The translations under genes were made by a program, and so were the position numbers. The notes under the pieces were generated by a model, which was not told the DNA's origin, did not search any database, and saw only the letters and a list, made by a program, of their open reading frames with translations. DNA of 64,000 nucleotides, taken from the NCBI RefSeq assembly GCF_028618525.1, contig NZ_JAQITC010000007.1:1-64000 (forward strand). The letters are read 5' to 3'. Origin of the DNA: Bartonella sp. AU55XJBT (GTDB taxonomy: Bacteria > Pseudomonadota > Alphaproteobacteria > Rhizobiales > Rhizobiaceae). Positions 1 through 8,986 of this stretch are shown here, piece by piece; position 1 is the stretch's first letter; each line of letters opens with the position of its first letter.

Positions 1-311
1 GTAAATAACAGTGTAGCAAGTTGGGATGCTGAACCAGCAACAACAACGCCAACAGCCCATCGTATGAACGTATCTTTTTCGATGTAGCGCCCTGCATAAG
101 CAATTGCTAGACATAAAAGTATAACGCCAGCGGCAATAGGGATAATAATTTTTAAATCGCTATTTAAACCGTCTAAAGCCGCCTTTGCATTTGTCAAAGT
201 TTTCGGGTCAGCAGCATATGCAGAATTATTCATAAAGAATACAGTTAAAGCTGCAGAGATTGGAGTAGTTTTATTACGAACTATTGTTTGAAGAATATTT
301 AATTGTTTCAT
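1..311 (-). CDS. trwL: TrwL-type major pilin paralog (VirB2 family), 3' end cut by window
   Basis: VirB2-like pilin of the Trw type IV secretion system, which in Bartonella forms variable surface pili used for erythrocyte adhesion. The ATG is at 309-311 and the frame runs to the window edge, lacking only the last few codons by comparison with the copy at 445-762. Visible parts are an N-terminal MKQLNIL leader, a hydrophobic signal segment ending in SAYAA, a short variable stretch (about residues 35-53), and two transmembrane segments around the IPIAAGVILLCLAIAYAGRY core. The last 145 bases are identical to the neighbouring copy while the first half differs. It lies downstream of that copy on the same strand, across a 133-base spacer. 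Family assignment is by recognition of sequence and tandem arrangement. Confidence 0.85.
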   Translation of the reverse strand, partial: MKQLNILQTIVRNKTTPISAALTVFFMNNSAYAADPKTLTNAKAALDGLNSDLKIIIPIAAGVILLCLAIAYAGRYIEKDTFIRWAVGVVVAGSASQLATLLF

Positions 312-444
312 ATCTCACTCTTATTAAGCTTCTAAATAACATTTCAAATTATATATCTTCGGTATAAATGAAACTGCTATTTATTTATAATTAATGGATA
401 AACTTTGCTTTTTACAAATTGTATTTACTACATGATCGCCACAA

Positions 445-762
445 TTAAGATCGAGTAAATAACAGTGTAGCAAGTTGGGATGCTGAACCAGCAACAACAA
501 CGCCAACAGCCCATCGTATGAACGTATCTTTTTCGATGTAGCGCCCTGCATAAGCAATTGCTAGACATAAAAGTATAACGCCAGCGGCAATAGGGATAAG
601 TGCATTTAAATCTCCTTTTAAGCCGTTTAAAGCTTTCTCTGCATTTGTTAAAGTTGTCACTGCGGCATAAGCAGAACTATCCGTAAAAAACACAGTTAAA
701 GCTGCAGAAAACGCAGCAATTTTATTACGAGCTGTTGTGCGAAGAATATTTAATTGTTTCAT
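445..762 (-). CDS. trwL: TrwL-type major pilin (VirB2 family)
   Basis: A 105-residue VirB2-like pilin, first gene of the tandem trwL series visible here. The start is the ATG of MKQLNILRTT at 762, because that matches the N-terminus of the next copy; an in-frame extension to 813 is probably not translated. A signal peptide ends near SSAYAA, a short variable segment follows (VTTLTNAEKALNGLKGDL), then two hydrophobic segments with the charged turn RYIEKDTFIRW between them and a terminal TRS. Length fits TrwL/VirB2 pilins. The ORF at 725-1024 overlaps its 5' end by 38 bases on the same strand. In other Bartonella the trwL copies precede trwM and the rest of the system, so the remainder presumably lies beyond the left edge. 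Confidence 0.88.
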   Translation of the reverse strand: MKQLNILRTTARNKIAAFSAALTVFFTDSSAYAAVTTLTNAEKALNGLKGDLNALIPIAAGVILLCLAIAYAGRYIEKDTFIRWAVGVVVAGSASQLATLLFTRS

Positions 763-1024
763 GTCCTTTATCCTGATTAAGATTAAAACTCCCACAAATG
801 ACCCCTCTTTCATGAAGAAATTTAAAGAGATATTTTGGATCAGCCCAAGTTCTTAGTTTTCCTCTTTGTGTAAGTAGTGTATATTTATTTGGTTTTCCGG
901 TGATTGGATCATCGGCAACAAACGTAAAATACCACTGCCTTTCTGAGCGCATCACAACTGTAATTTCACGTGCTGCCCTCTGGCGAAATGCTATATCAAC
1001 GCTGTTTTGTTCTATCATTTTCAT
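725..1024 (-). CDS. Unrecognised 99-residue protein upstream of trwL
   Basis: I do not recognise this protein with confidence. The ATG at 1024 is preceded by GAGGGC at about 7-10 bases, a plausible ribosome site. It is basic, without signal peptide or membrane segment, and has a central block of aromatic and charged residues (RSERQWYFTFVADDPITGKP) followed by KLRTWADPKYLFKFLHERGV. That pattern resembles short accessory proteins of plasmid partition or conjugation loci; this is an impression, not a match. Its 3' end overlaps the start of trwL (762), suggesting co-transcription with the pilin genes. It is not obviously the R388 KorA repressor, although it occupies the place korA has upstream of trwL in R388. 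Confidence 0.55.
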   Translation of the reverse strand: MKMIEQNSVDIAFRQRAAREITVVMRSERQWYFTFVADDPITGKPNKYTLLTQRGKLRTWADPKYLFKFLHERGVICGSFNLNQDKGHETIKYSSHNSS

Positions 1025-1150
1025 TTTTTTGCCCTCAATTAGAAGAGATTTTGTCCAATCTTACTAATTAGAGCTTTAATATTTTCTTATCTAGCTTTCA
1101 TTATACTACCCTATCAAAATTCTAGTTTCCATTTATGAAAATATCAGTCA

Positions 1151-1771
1151 TCACTCTAGCCGCTTTGTCGATGAAGAAAAATCTTCCGTGGCAAAAGCAT
1201 CATAGCTGCTACTTTCTTTACGCATAAATACATCTTCTAATTCCTCTGAGGAAAAGGGAAGATTCTGTTCTGGTTCTTCTTTTTTTAGCCTTACAGGCTC
1301 TTGCAAATCTTTATCTCTTCGTGCAGCAGCTTTTACTCCGATATACGAAGCAACTGTTTGTGTATCGACATTACCGTTTAAGTTTTCTGTGTTGTAAAAA
1401 CTCAGCGTAAACTGCAATGTTGCTTTTTCAAAGGTATGCTTTGATGCTGTTTGTTCATAACAGTAAGTTAAAGTGCTTTGTACAGCTGCAAGATTCCTGC
1501 AAAAGTCAAATGCCCAAAAAAAAGAAAACCATTTCATATTTTCAACATCAATTTGCTCAAAGATTGCGTCAAAATTATGTTTATTTTGTTTAAATTGCTC
1601 AGCTATTACGGTTTCTTCTTTAAGTATAGATAGGTGACGGAATAATTTATCATGATTAGCTGTTTTATAAACATTATCCCGTGCTCCGCGTTCAATAAGA
1701 GCTGAAAATACTGGACGGGGAGTATTGGATATGTATGACTCAGTAAATATTGTGAAATCTGGGACAATCAT
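1151..1771 (-). CDS. Unrecognised 206-residue protein, trw-flanking
   Basis: The start chosen is the ATG at 1771 (MIVPDFTIF), preceded by AAGGTG; a GTG at 1777 is the alternative. No signal peptide or membrane helix is evident. The N-terminal half is mixed and aromatic (KWFSFFWAFDFCRNL), and the last 50 residues are highly charged with runs such as LKKEEPEQ and KESSSYD, so the C-terminus is probably disordered. It begins six bases after the stop of the ORF at 1778-2386, indicating a two-gene transcription unit pointing toward trwL. No family is recognised. Its place between the H-NS-like gene and the pilin genes makes a role in regulation or maintenance of the trw region possible, but nothing in the sequence shows it. 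Confidence 0.5.
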   Translation of the reverse strand: MIVPDFTIFTESYISNTPRPVFSALIERGARDNVYKTANHDKLFRHLSILKEETVIAEQFKQNKHNFDAIFEQIDVENMKWFSFFWAFDFCRNLAAVQSTLTYCYEQTASKHTFEKATLQFTLSFYNTENLNGNVDTQTVASYIGVKAAARRDKDLQEPVRLKKEEPEQNLPFSSEELEDVFMRKESSSYDAFATEDFSSSTKRLE

Positions 1772-1777
1772 TAGCAC

Positions 1778-2386
1778 TTACACCTTATTACTAAGAATTC
1801 CATTGATACAAATATCAATTCTATGCGGTGCTTTTTGTCGCTGTCTCTTGATTTTATAAATTTGCTGAACGGGATTGTTTAGCTTAGAATATTCCTCGTG
1901 GTGATGACTTCTTTCTTTTCTGAGAAGATTTCTAATATATGTGAGTATGCAAGAAATAAGCTCAATGTGTGGCATAAAACAGAGCAGATTACACCAACCA
2001 ATATTACTAGGATGACGAAAAAAAATAGGACCTTTAAGCAATAATGAGCTTTGGGACTCTCTTGAAATTGCTTGTTTTGTGTAATTTTCTAGCTGTAAAA
2101 AAAAATTTAAATAACATTTATACGAAGTGAAAATTCGTTGTATTTGAGGGCAGCTCGTATTGTTATAATGAACTACACCATCATTATAGGGAGAGGGCTT
2201 GTTCTTTGTTGCATATTGCCATAGTTTATAGAATGGCGATTTATATTTACTTTTGACGACTGTTTCAGCAGAGTCAAGGAGGTGTGATGGCATTTGCGCA
2301 CGGCATTTTTCAATTTCAGTGATTAGACTGAAAAGGGATGCAGTGGTGGAAGCTGAGACACAAACAGATAGCTCTTTGTGGTACAA
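1778..2386 (-). CDS. Unrecognised protein, up to 202 residues, trw-flanking
   Basis: An open frame of about 200 codons beginning with TTG at 2386; an internal ATG at 2293 (MPSHLLD) gives 171 residues. Neither start has a clear ribosome site, so the N-terminus is unsettled. The protein is basic, rich in Ser, Lys, His and Tyr, with a moderately hydrophobic stretch (IELISCILTYIRNLL) and a basic C-terminus (KIKRQRQKAPHRID). It stops at 1778, directly before the ORF at 1151-1771, and its 5' end faces the divergent H-NS-like gene. No domain is recognised. It could be a diverged plasmid-type protein or a decaying gene; coding potential is less certain than for its partner. Confidence 0.4.
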   Translation of the reverse strand: MYHKELSVCVSASTTASLFSLITEIEKCRAQMPSHLLDSAETVVKSKYKSPFYKLWQYATKNKPSPYNDGVVHYNNTSCPQIQRIFTSYKCYLNFFLQLENYTKQAISRESQSSLLLKGPIFFRHPSNIGWCNLLCFMPHIELISCILTYIRNLLRKERSHHHEEYSKLNNPVQQIYKIKRQRQKAPHRIDICINGILSNKV

Positions 2387-2510
2387 AACACATCTCCGTC
2401 AAAGTGATATATTTATCGTAATTTTAATTCTGATAATAAATAGACAAAAATTGTCTATAATTGTGTTTAAAATATGGCAAAGGGCAATTCTTTTTTTTGC
2501 AAGGGGAGTA

Positions 2511-2804
2511 ATGAAGGTGAATGATCTCAAAAATATGAATTTTGATGAATTACAAGAGATGCGTACACAAATTGATGTGGAATTAAAAAAACGGCAAGCA
2601 AAGGAAAAGCAAAATGCGCGACGAAAAATTCTTGAAATTGCTAGTACCCATGGAATTGATATCGCTGATCTTGTGAGCAAAGAGCGCCATTATAGGAATC
2701 CCAATAACCAATGGGAATTATGGAATGGGCGTGGACGGAGACCTAAATGGATTAAAGAGTGGTTGGAGAATGGGTATACACTTGATGAGCTCGAAGTGAC
2801 ATAA
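2511..2804 (+). CDS. H-NS family nucleoid-associated regulator
   Basis: A 97-residue protein with the two-part layout of H-NS/MvaT-like xenogeneic silencers. Residues 1-45 form an N-terminal coiled-coil-type oligomerisation segment rich in Glu, Lys and Leu. The C-terminal DNA-binding domain holds YRNPNNQWELWNGRGRRPKW, whose GRGRRP core is the AT-hook-like loop of the family. The ATG at 2511 follows AAGGGGAG closely; the frame stays open further upstream, but that start is preferred. It is transcribed divergently from the minus-strand ORFs leading into trwL. H-NS-type proteins silence AT-rich acquired DNA, so control of the trw region or of other islets here is a reasonable inference, not shown by the sequence. 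Confidence 0.85.
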   Translation: MKVNDLKNMNFDELQEMRTQIDVELKKRQAKEKQNARRKILEIASTHGIDIADLVSKERHYRNPNNQWELWNGRGRRPKWIKEWLENGYTLDELEVT

Positions 2805-3712
2805 CACATGTTTGATATTTATAAAGTAAGGGAATATCAAGAGATATGAATGCAAAAAGTAGCCTCTTGTTGCTCATTTGATTGTATAAAAATACTGAAT
2901 GGATGTATTAACCTATTGAGGTGTCAAATAAAATGGTAAAAGGTATGGACAAATGTATCTAAATGCAAAAGGTATTTTTATCATGAGCTGGCATCATCAT
3001 TATGCTTCCCAGCTTAAAATGTTATAATTACTCTTGGCATTTGAGGGTGGGGAGCGCTTTATCTCTTTTCGTTATAATTTTACTTAAATGTTGCTCTTTT
3101 TAGTCTAGGCAAATAAATGGTTTTATTGATTCTTTACAAAAAGGGGTGAAATCAGAAGAATTTATTGTGTCAGAAGTATGCCAATACTGTTGTTATATTT
3201 TCCAGCCGCAATGTTGTGATTTAGTATTGGGGAGGGGATAGAGGAGGCGTGGATTCCTTTTTTTAATCATTTTTTATCCATATACTCATCCTATGTGTGA
3301 CGTGCAAAGGATGGTTTTGATTGCTTCAACAAGAGAGAGATTGGAAATGAGGGTATTTTACGATTTTCAGCTCTTTCATTCAACATGAAAACAATGAAGT
3401 ATTCATTATAAATCAAAGTTTGTCTGATCAAGAAAGCCTTGTTTATTTTATTATGCCGTGAAAGAGCCTTCATGTGAAGAGTGATAGATCATTTTCATGA
3501 GATGTTTTTTCAGTGTGTGGTGAATATTCTTAAAATATGGCTTGCTTGTTTTGCTCTATGGCTAAGCTAAATACGAGAAGGGCAAATCAAGGGAAACTTG
3601 TGTGACAAGAATCTGGGCTGTTTACAGACCGGATTGAATGGAAGTTTTTGCTTTTTGTGGGGGAGTAAAAAAAAGCCAAAGGTTGTAAAAATAAAAGGGT
3701 ATGAATTTTTTC
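2805..3712. other. Gene-poor spacer with a dispersed repeat copy
   Basis: About 900 bases without a convincing gene. A 60-codon minus-strand frame at 3291-3473 lies inside a dispersed repeat copy and has no ribosome site. The only structure I recognise is that repeat (about 3297-3422). The rest is AT-rich with no gene remnant I can name. Confidence 0.6.
3297..3422 (+). repeat. Dispersed spacer repeat, family 1, copy A
   Basis: Shares an ordered series of short blocks with 21671-21802, 47097-47225, 49080-49250 and 52998-53183: a TTTTGATTG-TTCAAC block, a GAAA-rich middle, a TTCATTCAACATG-like block, and a terminal CATTATAAATCAA block. All copies are in the same orientation and in gene-free spacers. 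Copies are heavily diverged. No coding function is apparent. Confidence 0.6.
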
Positions 3713-4990
3713 TTAAAGCGGGAAGCCATTTAGAAGACGGGGTGCATTTGGGGTAAGGCCAGCAGCTTCTTGAATGAAATACTTTTTTATTTTTGGTGCT
3801 TGATTGATGATTCCAAGACCGGTATCGCGTAGCATCCGTAAGAGAAGGTTATCGTTCGAAAAAAGTTTATTAAGCCAATCGTTGCTTAAAGCCATACGGA
3901 CAATTTCAAAACGTCTCCAGCTTTGATAGCGCTCTAAAGCGGTGAGGGAGCCAATGTCAAGACCTAATCGTGCTGTTTCAATAATCACTTCAGCAAGGGC
4001 AGCGCTATCGCGTAATCCTAAATTGAGTCCTTGTCCTGCAATGGGGTGGATGGTATGGGCAGCATCTCCAACGAGCGCAAAACGGGGCTTAATACATTGA
4101 CGTGTTAAAGAAAGTTTTAGCGGAAAAGCTTGACGTTCGCCATTCCAAGAGAGTTTTCCTAATCGATGACCAATACGTCTTTCGAGCTCTGTTTCAAAAA
4201 TAAGTGCGTCAGCTTTGAGGTAATATTGCGCAGTTTTATGATCTTCATTCCATACAATGGCGGATCGGTTGCCTTTAAGCGGGAGAAGAGCAAAAGGGCC
4301 GGCGGGTAAAAAATGTTGAATTGCTTGACCATGATGGGGTTTTTCATGTTCGACTGTGCAGATGATTGCTGTTTGTTTATAGGGGTGAGAAAAGTTTTTT
4401 AGACCAGCTTTTTGGCGTAATGTTGAGTGGGCACCATTGGCTGCAATAAGCAATTTTGTTTGCCAAACCTCTCCATTATCTAAAGTGATAGTTGTGTGTT
4501 GGTTGTCTTGATGAAAATCAATGACACGTGTGTTTGCAATAACAGGGATATTGAGATCTTTGACACGTTTTTTTAAAGTATTGATCAGTTCTCTATGTTC
4601 TACCATAATTGCAAAGGGTTCACCGGGGGTAATGTCGCCTTCAAAGGTTAAAAGAGGGGGTTTAACAGGATCATTTGTGCTTGTATCTGTGATGATCATT
4701 GAGTGAATGGGTTGCGCAGAGGGGGTGATAGAGTCCCAACATTGCAATTGTTTTAACATACGAACAGAAGCAGCAGCAAGGGCAATGGTTCGTATGTTAG
4801 AAGCAGGAATATCTCCTTGTGGAGCAGCATCAACGATTTCTATTTTCAGATTAGGGGCTGTTTGCTTGAGTGCTATTGCAAGTGTTAAACCGACAACCGC
4901 CCCCCCTGCAATGAGAAGATCACATTGTTTGATTTTATGAGATTTTATTTTCTTATGGGGTTTTATATCTTTATGGTGATTAGAATACAC
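3713..4990 (-). CDS. ubiH: UbiH/COQ6-family FAD-dependent ubiquinone biosynthesis hydroxylase
   Basis: A flavin monooxygenase of the UbiH/UbiF/VisC/COQ6 family, which hydroxylates the aromatic ring of ubiquinone precursors at the inner membrane. Length of 425 residues is close to the usual 390-410, with a longer basic N-terminus. The dinucleotide-binding motif LLIAGGAVVG lies at about residues 25-34, and the second FAD motif near the C-terminus reads ALVGDAAHTIHPIAGQGLNLGLRD (residues about 306-329; GDAAH is diagnostic). The start is GTG at 4990, preceded by AAGAAG; no in-frame ATG exists before the FAD motif. It is monocistronic as far as can be seen. Which ring position it hydroxylates cannot be told from sequence, so the symbol is provisional. 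Confidence 0.85.
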   Translation of the reverse strand: MYSNHHKDIKPHKKIKSHKIKQCDLLIAGGAVVGLTLAIALKQTAPNLKIEIVDAAPQGDIPASNIRTIALAAASVRMLKQLQCWDSITPSAQPIHSMIITDTSTNDPVKPPLLTFEGDITPGEPFAIMVEHRELINTLKKRVKDLNIPVIANTRVIDFHQDNQHTTITLDNGEVWQTKLLIAANGAHSTLRQKAGLKNFSHPYKQTAIICTVEHEKPHHGQAIQHFLPAGPFALLPLKGNRSAIVWNEDHKTAQYYLKADALIFETELERRIGHRLGKLSWNGERQAFPLKLSLTRQCIKPRFALVGDAAHTIHPIAGQGLNLGLRDSAALAEVIIETARLGLDIGSLTALERYQSWRRFEIVRMALSNDWLNKLFSNDNLLLRMLRDTGLGIINQAPKIKKYFIQEAAGLTPNAPRLLNGFPL

Positions 4991-5776
4991 AATGCTTCTT
5001 CCATTATTTACGAGGCTTCTTCCATTGTTTAAAGCTTGCTTGCTGTTAAAAAGAATACTGTTCGTTCAAATTATCTACACTATTTTAAATTTTTACTTTT
5101 TCCCCTACTCTTTAAAAAGAAGAGACTTTTCTTTGGATGAGGTGTCTTTTTGGTATCAATCTGATGACAGATGAGTGTTTTAGAACTCTTTTGTTTTATT
5201 TGTGTGACTCACTTTACAGATTTATCGGATCAGCCTTTTTTGAATATCTTCTTCAATTCTTTTTACACTTGGTTGATAGAAAAGAAAACTAAAATTAGAC
5301 AAAGATGGGAATGTATTTTTTTAATTTGTATGAATGTCCTTTAAGAGGCGTGTTCTGAAAGGGTACATTGAGGGTGATAGATAAAGAAAATAGTGTTCAT
5401 TTGTGATGGTTAAAACGGTATTAATATTTTTCTGTTACCATGGTGTAGCTTAACCTTCTGTTGAGAAGGGTGATAGGGCTGGTGGTAAACTTTATAACCC
5501 ATGTAAAATTTTACACATGAGGTGTTTTTTTGTTGCTCGTGTGATAATATTTTAGGGTAGAATTGTTTTCTTGCTTTATGTAAGGATTGGCCCTTCAGAT
5601 GGTGGTCTATGAACGATATGAAGTGGGAAGAAGGCAGAATGCACGAGATTAAGAAGTTGGATTGTTAACAGATGATTGTTTACAGATCGGCGCTGAGTGT
5701 AAGCTTCGTCCTTTTTTAGGAGAAGGGAGAAGTTATAACGCTTTAAATATGAAAATTTTATATTTGGAATTGATGG
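4991..5776. other. Long spacer before ftsK
   Basis: No convincing gene in 786 bases. Short frames (4992-5174 on plus, 5576-5782 on minus) lack ribosome sites and recognisable sequence. A perfect 14-base palindrome lies at 5502-5515. Part of the stretch (about 5580-5740) looks like a former gene, but I cannot name it. Confidence 0.5.
5502..5515. promoter_or_regulatory. Perfect palindrome TGTAAAATTTTACA
   Basis: Self-complementary 14-mer inside a longer imperfect dyad (ATG/CAT flanks), about 260 bases upstream of ftsK. Its size and AT-rich core suit a dimeric repressor operator or a small hairpin followed by a T-run (TTTTTTTG after 5524). Function is not known; a chance palindrome in AT-rich DNA is possible. 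Confidence 0.3.
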
Positions 5777-8218
5777 ATGCACCGAAGTTCTTCTCCTTAT
5801 GATTCATTGGAATCCCCAGATTCTCAAGGTTTTCGACTTGTTGAGATGTTTTTACGTCAGATTGGCGTATTTATTGGGCTTGGGCTTTTGGGCTTTATTA
5901 TTTTTTGTGTATTTGCTTTGGCAACGTGGAATGTTGCTGATCCTTCTTTAACCCATGCAAGTACAAATGAGGTTACAAACCTTATGGGGTGGCTGGGGGC
6001 GATTTTTTCAGATTTTATTATGCAGTTTTTTGGCTTGGCAAGTCTTGCTGTTTTGTTGCCGCCATTATTTTGGTCTTTTCTCTTGTTGGCACAAAAGAAT
6101 ATCTACAATTTGACTTTGCGCTTTTTCTTATGGATGGTATCAACGATTTGTTTTTTAATGGCTTTTGCCCTTATGACGCCTGTCTCTTCTTTTACCTATT
6201 GGCCTTTGCCTATGGGATTGGGAGGGGTTTTAGGAGATAAAGCTTTAAATGTTGCTTCTTCAATTTTTCCTCTTTTTCTTTCTCCACTTTACAGGGGACT
6301 CTTCGGCGTTGTTTTTATCCTTTTAGGTTTTTTCATTGCTGCTTTTGCTGGCAATGTGATATGGCGGCGTCGAACAAAGAAAAGAAAAGAAAAAAGAATT
6401 CTTAAAAATGAAATTGTTGATCCGGTCTTTGAGATGGAAGAAGATGTGGAATATGCTGCAGAGAATGATCGTGAGAAACATGGTTTTTTTACCACAACTT
6501 TTGGCGGTCTTTTACATCTTTTTTATTTTTTACAAGCGCGGTTTTTTCGTTTTTTCTGTTTCAAAAGGCATTTCTACAGTAAGGGGAAAGGCAAGTCATT
6601 TGATCGGATTGAACCAACTTTTTTGGGTGAAAAAGAAAAGTGTGAGGAAAATCAAAATAAAGTCCACGCTTCTTCTGTAAAAAGTCGAAAGTCTTTAACA
6701 GTTTCTTCAAATGGTGGTTTTGTTCTTCCACTTTTAGATTACCTATCGGTTCCACCACCGTCTGTCAGGGATGCAAAACTTTCTCCTGCTGCTTTAAAAG
6801 CAAATTCTCAAGAACTGGAAGGGGTTTTGTTAGATTTTGGGGTCAAAGGAAAAATTATAGATGCTTGTCCTGGACCCGTGGTCACTTTATATGAATTTGA
6901 ACCGGCTGCTGGAATTAAGTCTTCCCGTATCATTAGTCTGGCAGATGATATCGCGCGCTCAATGCGTGCGATTTCTGCACGTGTTGCTGTGGTTCCAGGG
7001 CGTAATGTAATTGGAATAGAATTGCCCAATGCAAAGCGGGAGATGGTTTATTTACGAGAGATTGTGCAAGCGCAGGAATTTGTTGAAAGTAAAGCAAAGT
7101 TAGGGCTTGCTTTGGGAAAGACTATCGGCGGAGAAGCTGTTATTGCGGATTTAGCAAAAATGCCGCATCTTTTGGTGGCTGGGACAACAGGATCGGGAAA
7201 ATCTGTTGCTATCAATACAATGATTTTATCATTGCTTTATCGTATGACGCCTGAACAATGTCGTCTCATTATGGTGGATCCGAAAATGCTTGAACTTTCG
7301 GTTTATGATGGCATTCCTCATTTGTTAACACCCGTGGTGACAGATCCTAAAAAAGCTGTGACTGCGCTTAAATGGGCTGTTCGTGAAATGGAAGAACGCT
7401 ACAGCAAAATGTCAAAACTTGGCGTTCGCAATATCGATGGATTTAATGCACGTCTCAAGGAGTCAGAAGGTCAAGGAGAGACAATGGTGCGCACCATTCA
7501 AGTGGGCTTTGATCATGAGACGGGTGAACCACTTTATGAGACGGAAACACTTGATTTTAGTCCTATGCCCTATATTGTTGTCATTATCGATGAAATGGCT
7601 GATTTGATGATGGTCGCGGGTAAAGATATTGAAGGTGCGGTTCAACGCTTGGCACAAATGGCACGGGCCGCCGGTATCCATGTGATTATGGCGACACAGC
7701 GTCCTTCCGTCGATGTTATTACGGGGACGATCAAAGCCAATTTTCCTACACGCATTTCTTTTTCCGTGAGTTCAAAAATTGATAGCCGAACAATTTTAGG
7801 CGAACAGGGAGCTGAGCAATTATTGGGACAAGGAGATATGCTCTTTATGATGGGAGGAGGACGTATTCAGCGTGTGCATGGACCTTTTGTTGCGGATGAT
7901 GAAGTGGAGCAGGTTGTTGCACATCTCAAAGCGCAAGCACGTCCTGATTATTTGGAAACAATTACCCAAGAAGTTGAAGAAGATGGCGCTGATGTTTCTT
8001 CGGCTGCTCCTTCAGCAGATGATCCCTATAGTCAAGCTGTTGCTATTGTTCTTCGTGATCGTAAGGCTTCAACCTCTTATATTCAACGCCGTTTAGGGAT
8101 TGGTTATAACCGTGCTGCAACATTGATTGAGAGAATGGAAGAGGAAGGTATCATTAGTCCAGCAAATCATGCAGGCAAACGAGAAATTCTAGTCCCTGCG
8201 GAAGAAGAAGGCTTTTGA
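5777..8218 (+). CDS. ftsK: DNA translocase FtsK
   Basis: Septum-anchored, ATP-driven DNA pump that clears chromosome dimers and sorts terminus DNA at division. The protein has 813 residues, normal for alphaproteobacteria. Residues about 25-200 hold four membrane segments, then comes a basic, charged linker (residues about 200-310). The RecA-like motor carries Walker A GTTGSGKS at 469-476 and a Walker B IVVIIDEMADLM at about 600-611. The C-terminal winged-helix gamma domain, which reads KOPS polarity sites, is at about 745-808 (SYIQRRLGIGYNRAA). The ATG at 5777 is weakly supported; an in-frame ATG at MFLRQIG is the alternative. It is followed on the same strand by lolA and xthA, the common alphaproteobacterial order. 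Confidence 0.95.
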   Translation: MHRSSSPYDSLESPDSQGFRLVEMFLRQIGVFIGLGLLGFIIFCVFALATWNVADPSLTHASTNEVTNLMGWLGAIFSDFIMQFFGLASLAVLLPPLFWSFLLLAQKNIYNLTLRFFLWMVSTICFLMAFALMTPVSSFTYWPLPMGLGGVLGDKALNVASSIFPLFLSPLYRGLFGVVFILLGFFIAAFAGNVIWRRRTKKRKEKRILKNEIVDPVFEMEEDVEYAAENDREKHGFFTTTFGGLLHLFYFLQARFFRFFCFKRHFYSKGKGKSFDRIEPTFLGEKEKCEENQNKVHASSVKSRKSLTVSSNGGFVLPLLDYLSVPPPSVRDAKLSPAALKANSQELEGVLLDFGVKGKIIDACPGPVVTLYEFEPAAGIKSSRIISLADDIARSMRAISARVAVVPGRNVIGIELPNAKREMVYLREIVQAQEFVESKAKLGLALGKTIGGEAVIADLAKMPHLLVAGTTGSGKSVAINTMILSLLYRMTPEQCRLIMVDPKMLELSVYDGIPHLLTPVVTDPKKAVTALKWAVREMEERYSKMSKLGVRNIDGFNARLKESEGQGETMVRTIQVGFDHETGEPLYETETLDFSPMPYIVVIIDEMADLMMVAGKDIEGAVQRLAQMARAAGIHVIMATQRPSVDVITGTIKANFPTRISFSVSSKIDSRTILGEQGAEQLLGQGDMLFMMGGGRIQRVHGPFVADDEVEQVVAHLKAQARPDYLETITQEVEEDGADVSSAAPSADDPYSQAVAIVLRDRKASTSYIQRRLGIGYNRAATLIERMEEEGIISPANHAGKREILVPAEEEGF

Positions 8219-8344
8219 AAAATCTTTTGATAGCCTTTTCAAACAATATCTTTATCTTATAAAGCAGGGTATTTATTCATCATTGATGACTTAATTATAA
8301 ATGATAATGATAAAGACAATTCGATATTGTTTGGGAGCATTTTT

Positions 8345-8953
8345 ATGAAAACATCTTTTTTACCGCAAAGAAGAGTCTTAGGGTTTGTGGGAATTCTTTT
8401 CTTTTGGTGTTTAATTTTTCCTGCTTTTTCGCAAGTATCTCAGAAGGTGGCAAAAGCGCAGAATATTGCCAACCACTTTGCGGCAATCAAAACAATGACA
8501 GGTGATTTTATTCAATTTAGTCCAAAGGGGAAAATGTCTCAAGGAACATTTTATCTTGAGCGTCCAGGGAAAATTCGCTTTATTTATAAGAAAATGCCTT
8601 TACAAATCATTGCAGATAGTCAATTTGTGGGCATTAACAATCGGGCTTTGAATACTTGGAACTTTTCACAACTTTCACAAACGCCAATGAAGTTTTTGTT
8701 GGATGATAAAATTGATGTATCATCTGGGCGTTTGTTGGCATTTCGCGAAGATCCAGGAGCCGTGACGATTGTTCTGCGTGATAAAACGGTTGGGGCTGGG
8801 CAAATAAGAATGGTATTCGATTCCAAAAACTTTGCTTTGCGGCAGTGGACAATTGTTGACCAACAAAACTTGGAAACCACAGTGCAGATTATGAATGTGC
8901 AAACAGGCGTTCGTTTTGCTCAAGGAATGTTTACACTTCCCTCAAAAAAATGA
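8345..8953 (+). CDS. lolA: Outer-membrane lipoprotein carrier LolA family protein
   Basis: Periplasmic chaperone that ferries lipoproteins from LolCDE to the outer membrane. The start is ATG at 8345 because GGGAG lies at 8332-8336, which outweighs the in-frame TTG at 8327. The 202-residue product has a Sec signal peptide (basic KTSFLPQRR, hydrophobic LGFVGILFFWCLIFPAFS), then the LolA fold signature: AIKTMTGDFIQ, GTFYLERPGKIRFIYK, and a late FTLP. The position between ftsK and xthA is the usual one in Rhizobiales. The upstream AATGATAATGATAA stretch (8299-8312) loosely recalls a Fur-type box, which is weak evidence of iron control. Confidence 0.88.
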   Translation: MKTSFLPQRRVLGFVGILFFWCLIFPAFSQVSQKVAKAQNIANHFAAIKTMTGDFIQFSPKGKMSQGTFYLERPGKIRFIYKKMPLQIIADSQFVGINNRALNTWNFSQLSQTPMKFLLDDKIDVSSGRLLAFREDPGAVTIVLRDKTVGAGQIRMVFDSKNFALRQWTIVDQQNLETTVQIMNVQTGVRFAQGMFTLPSKK

Positions 8954-8986
8954 AGCAATAGTATCACGTTATTGGGGTTGAAGCAG

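Noticed and set aside
8299..8312. Fur box upstream of lolA
   Set aside because: AATGATAATGATAA matches only part of a Fur consensus and is common in AT-rich DNA; kept as a remark only.
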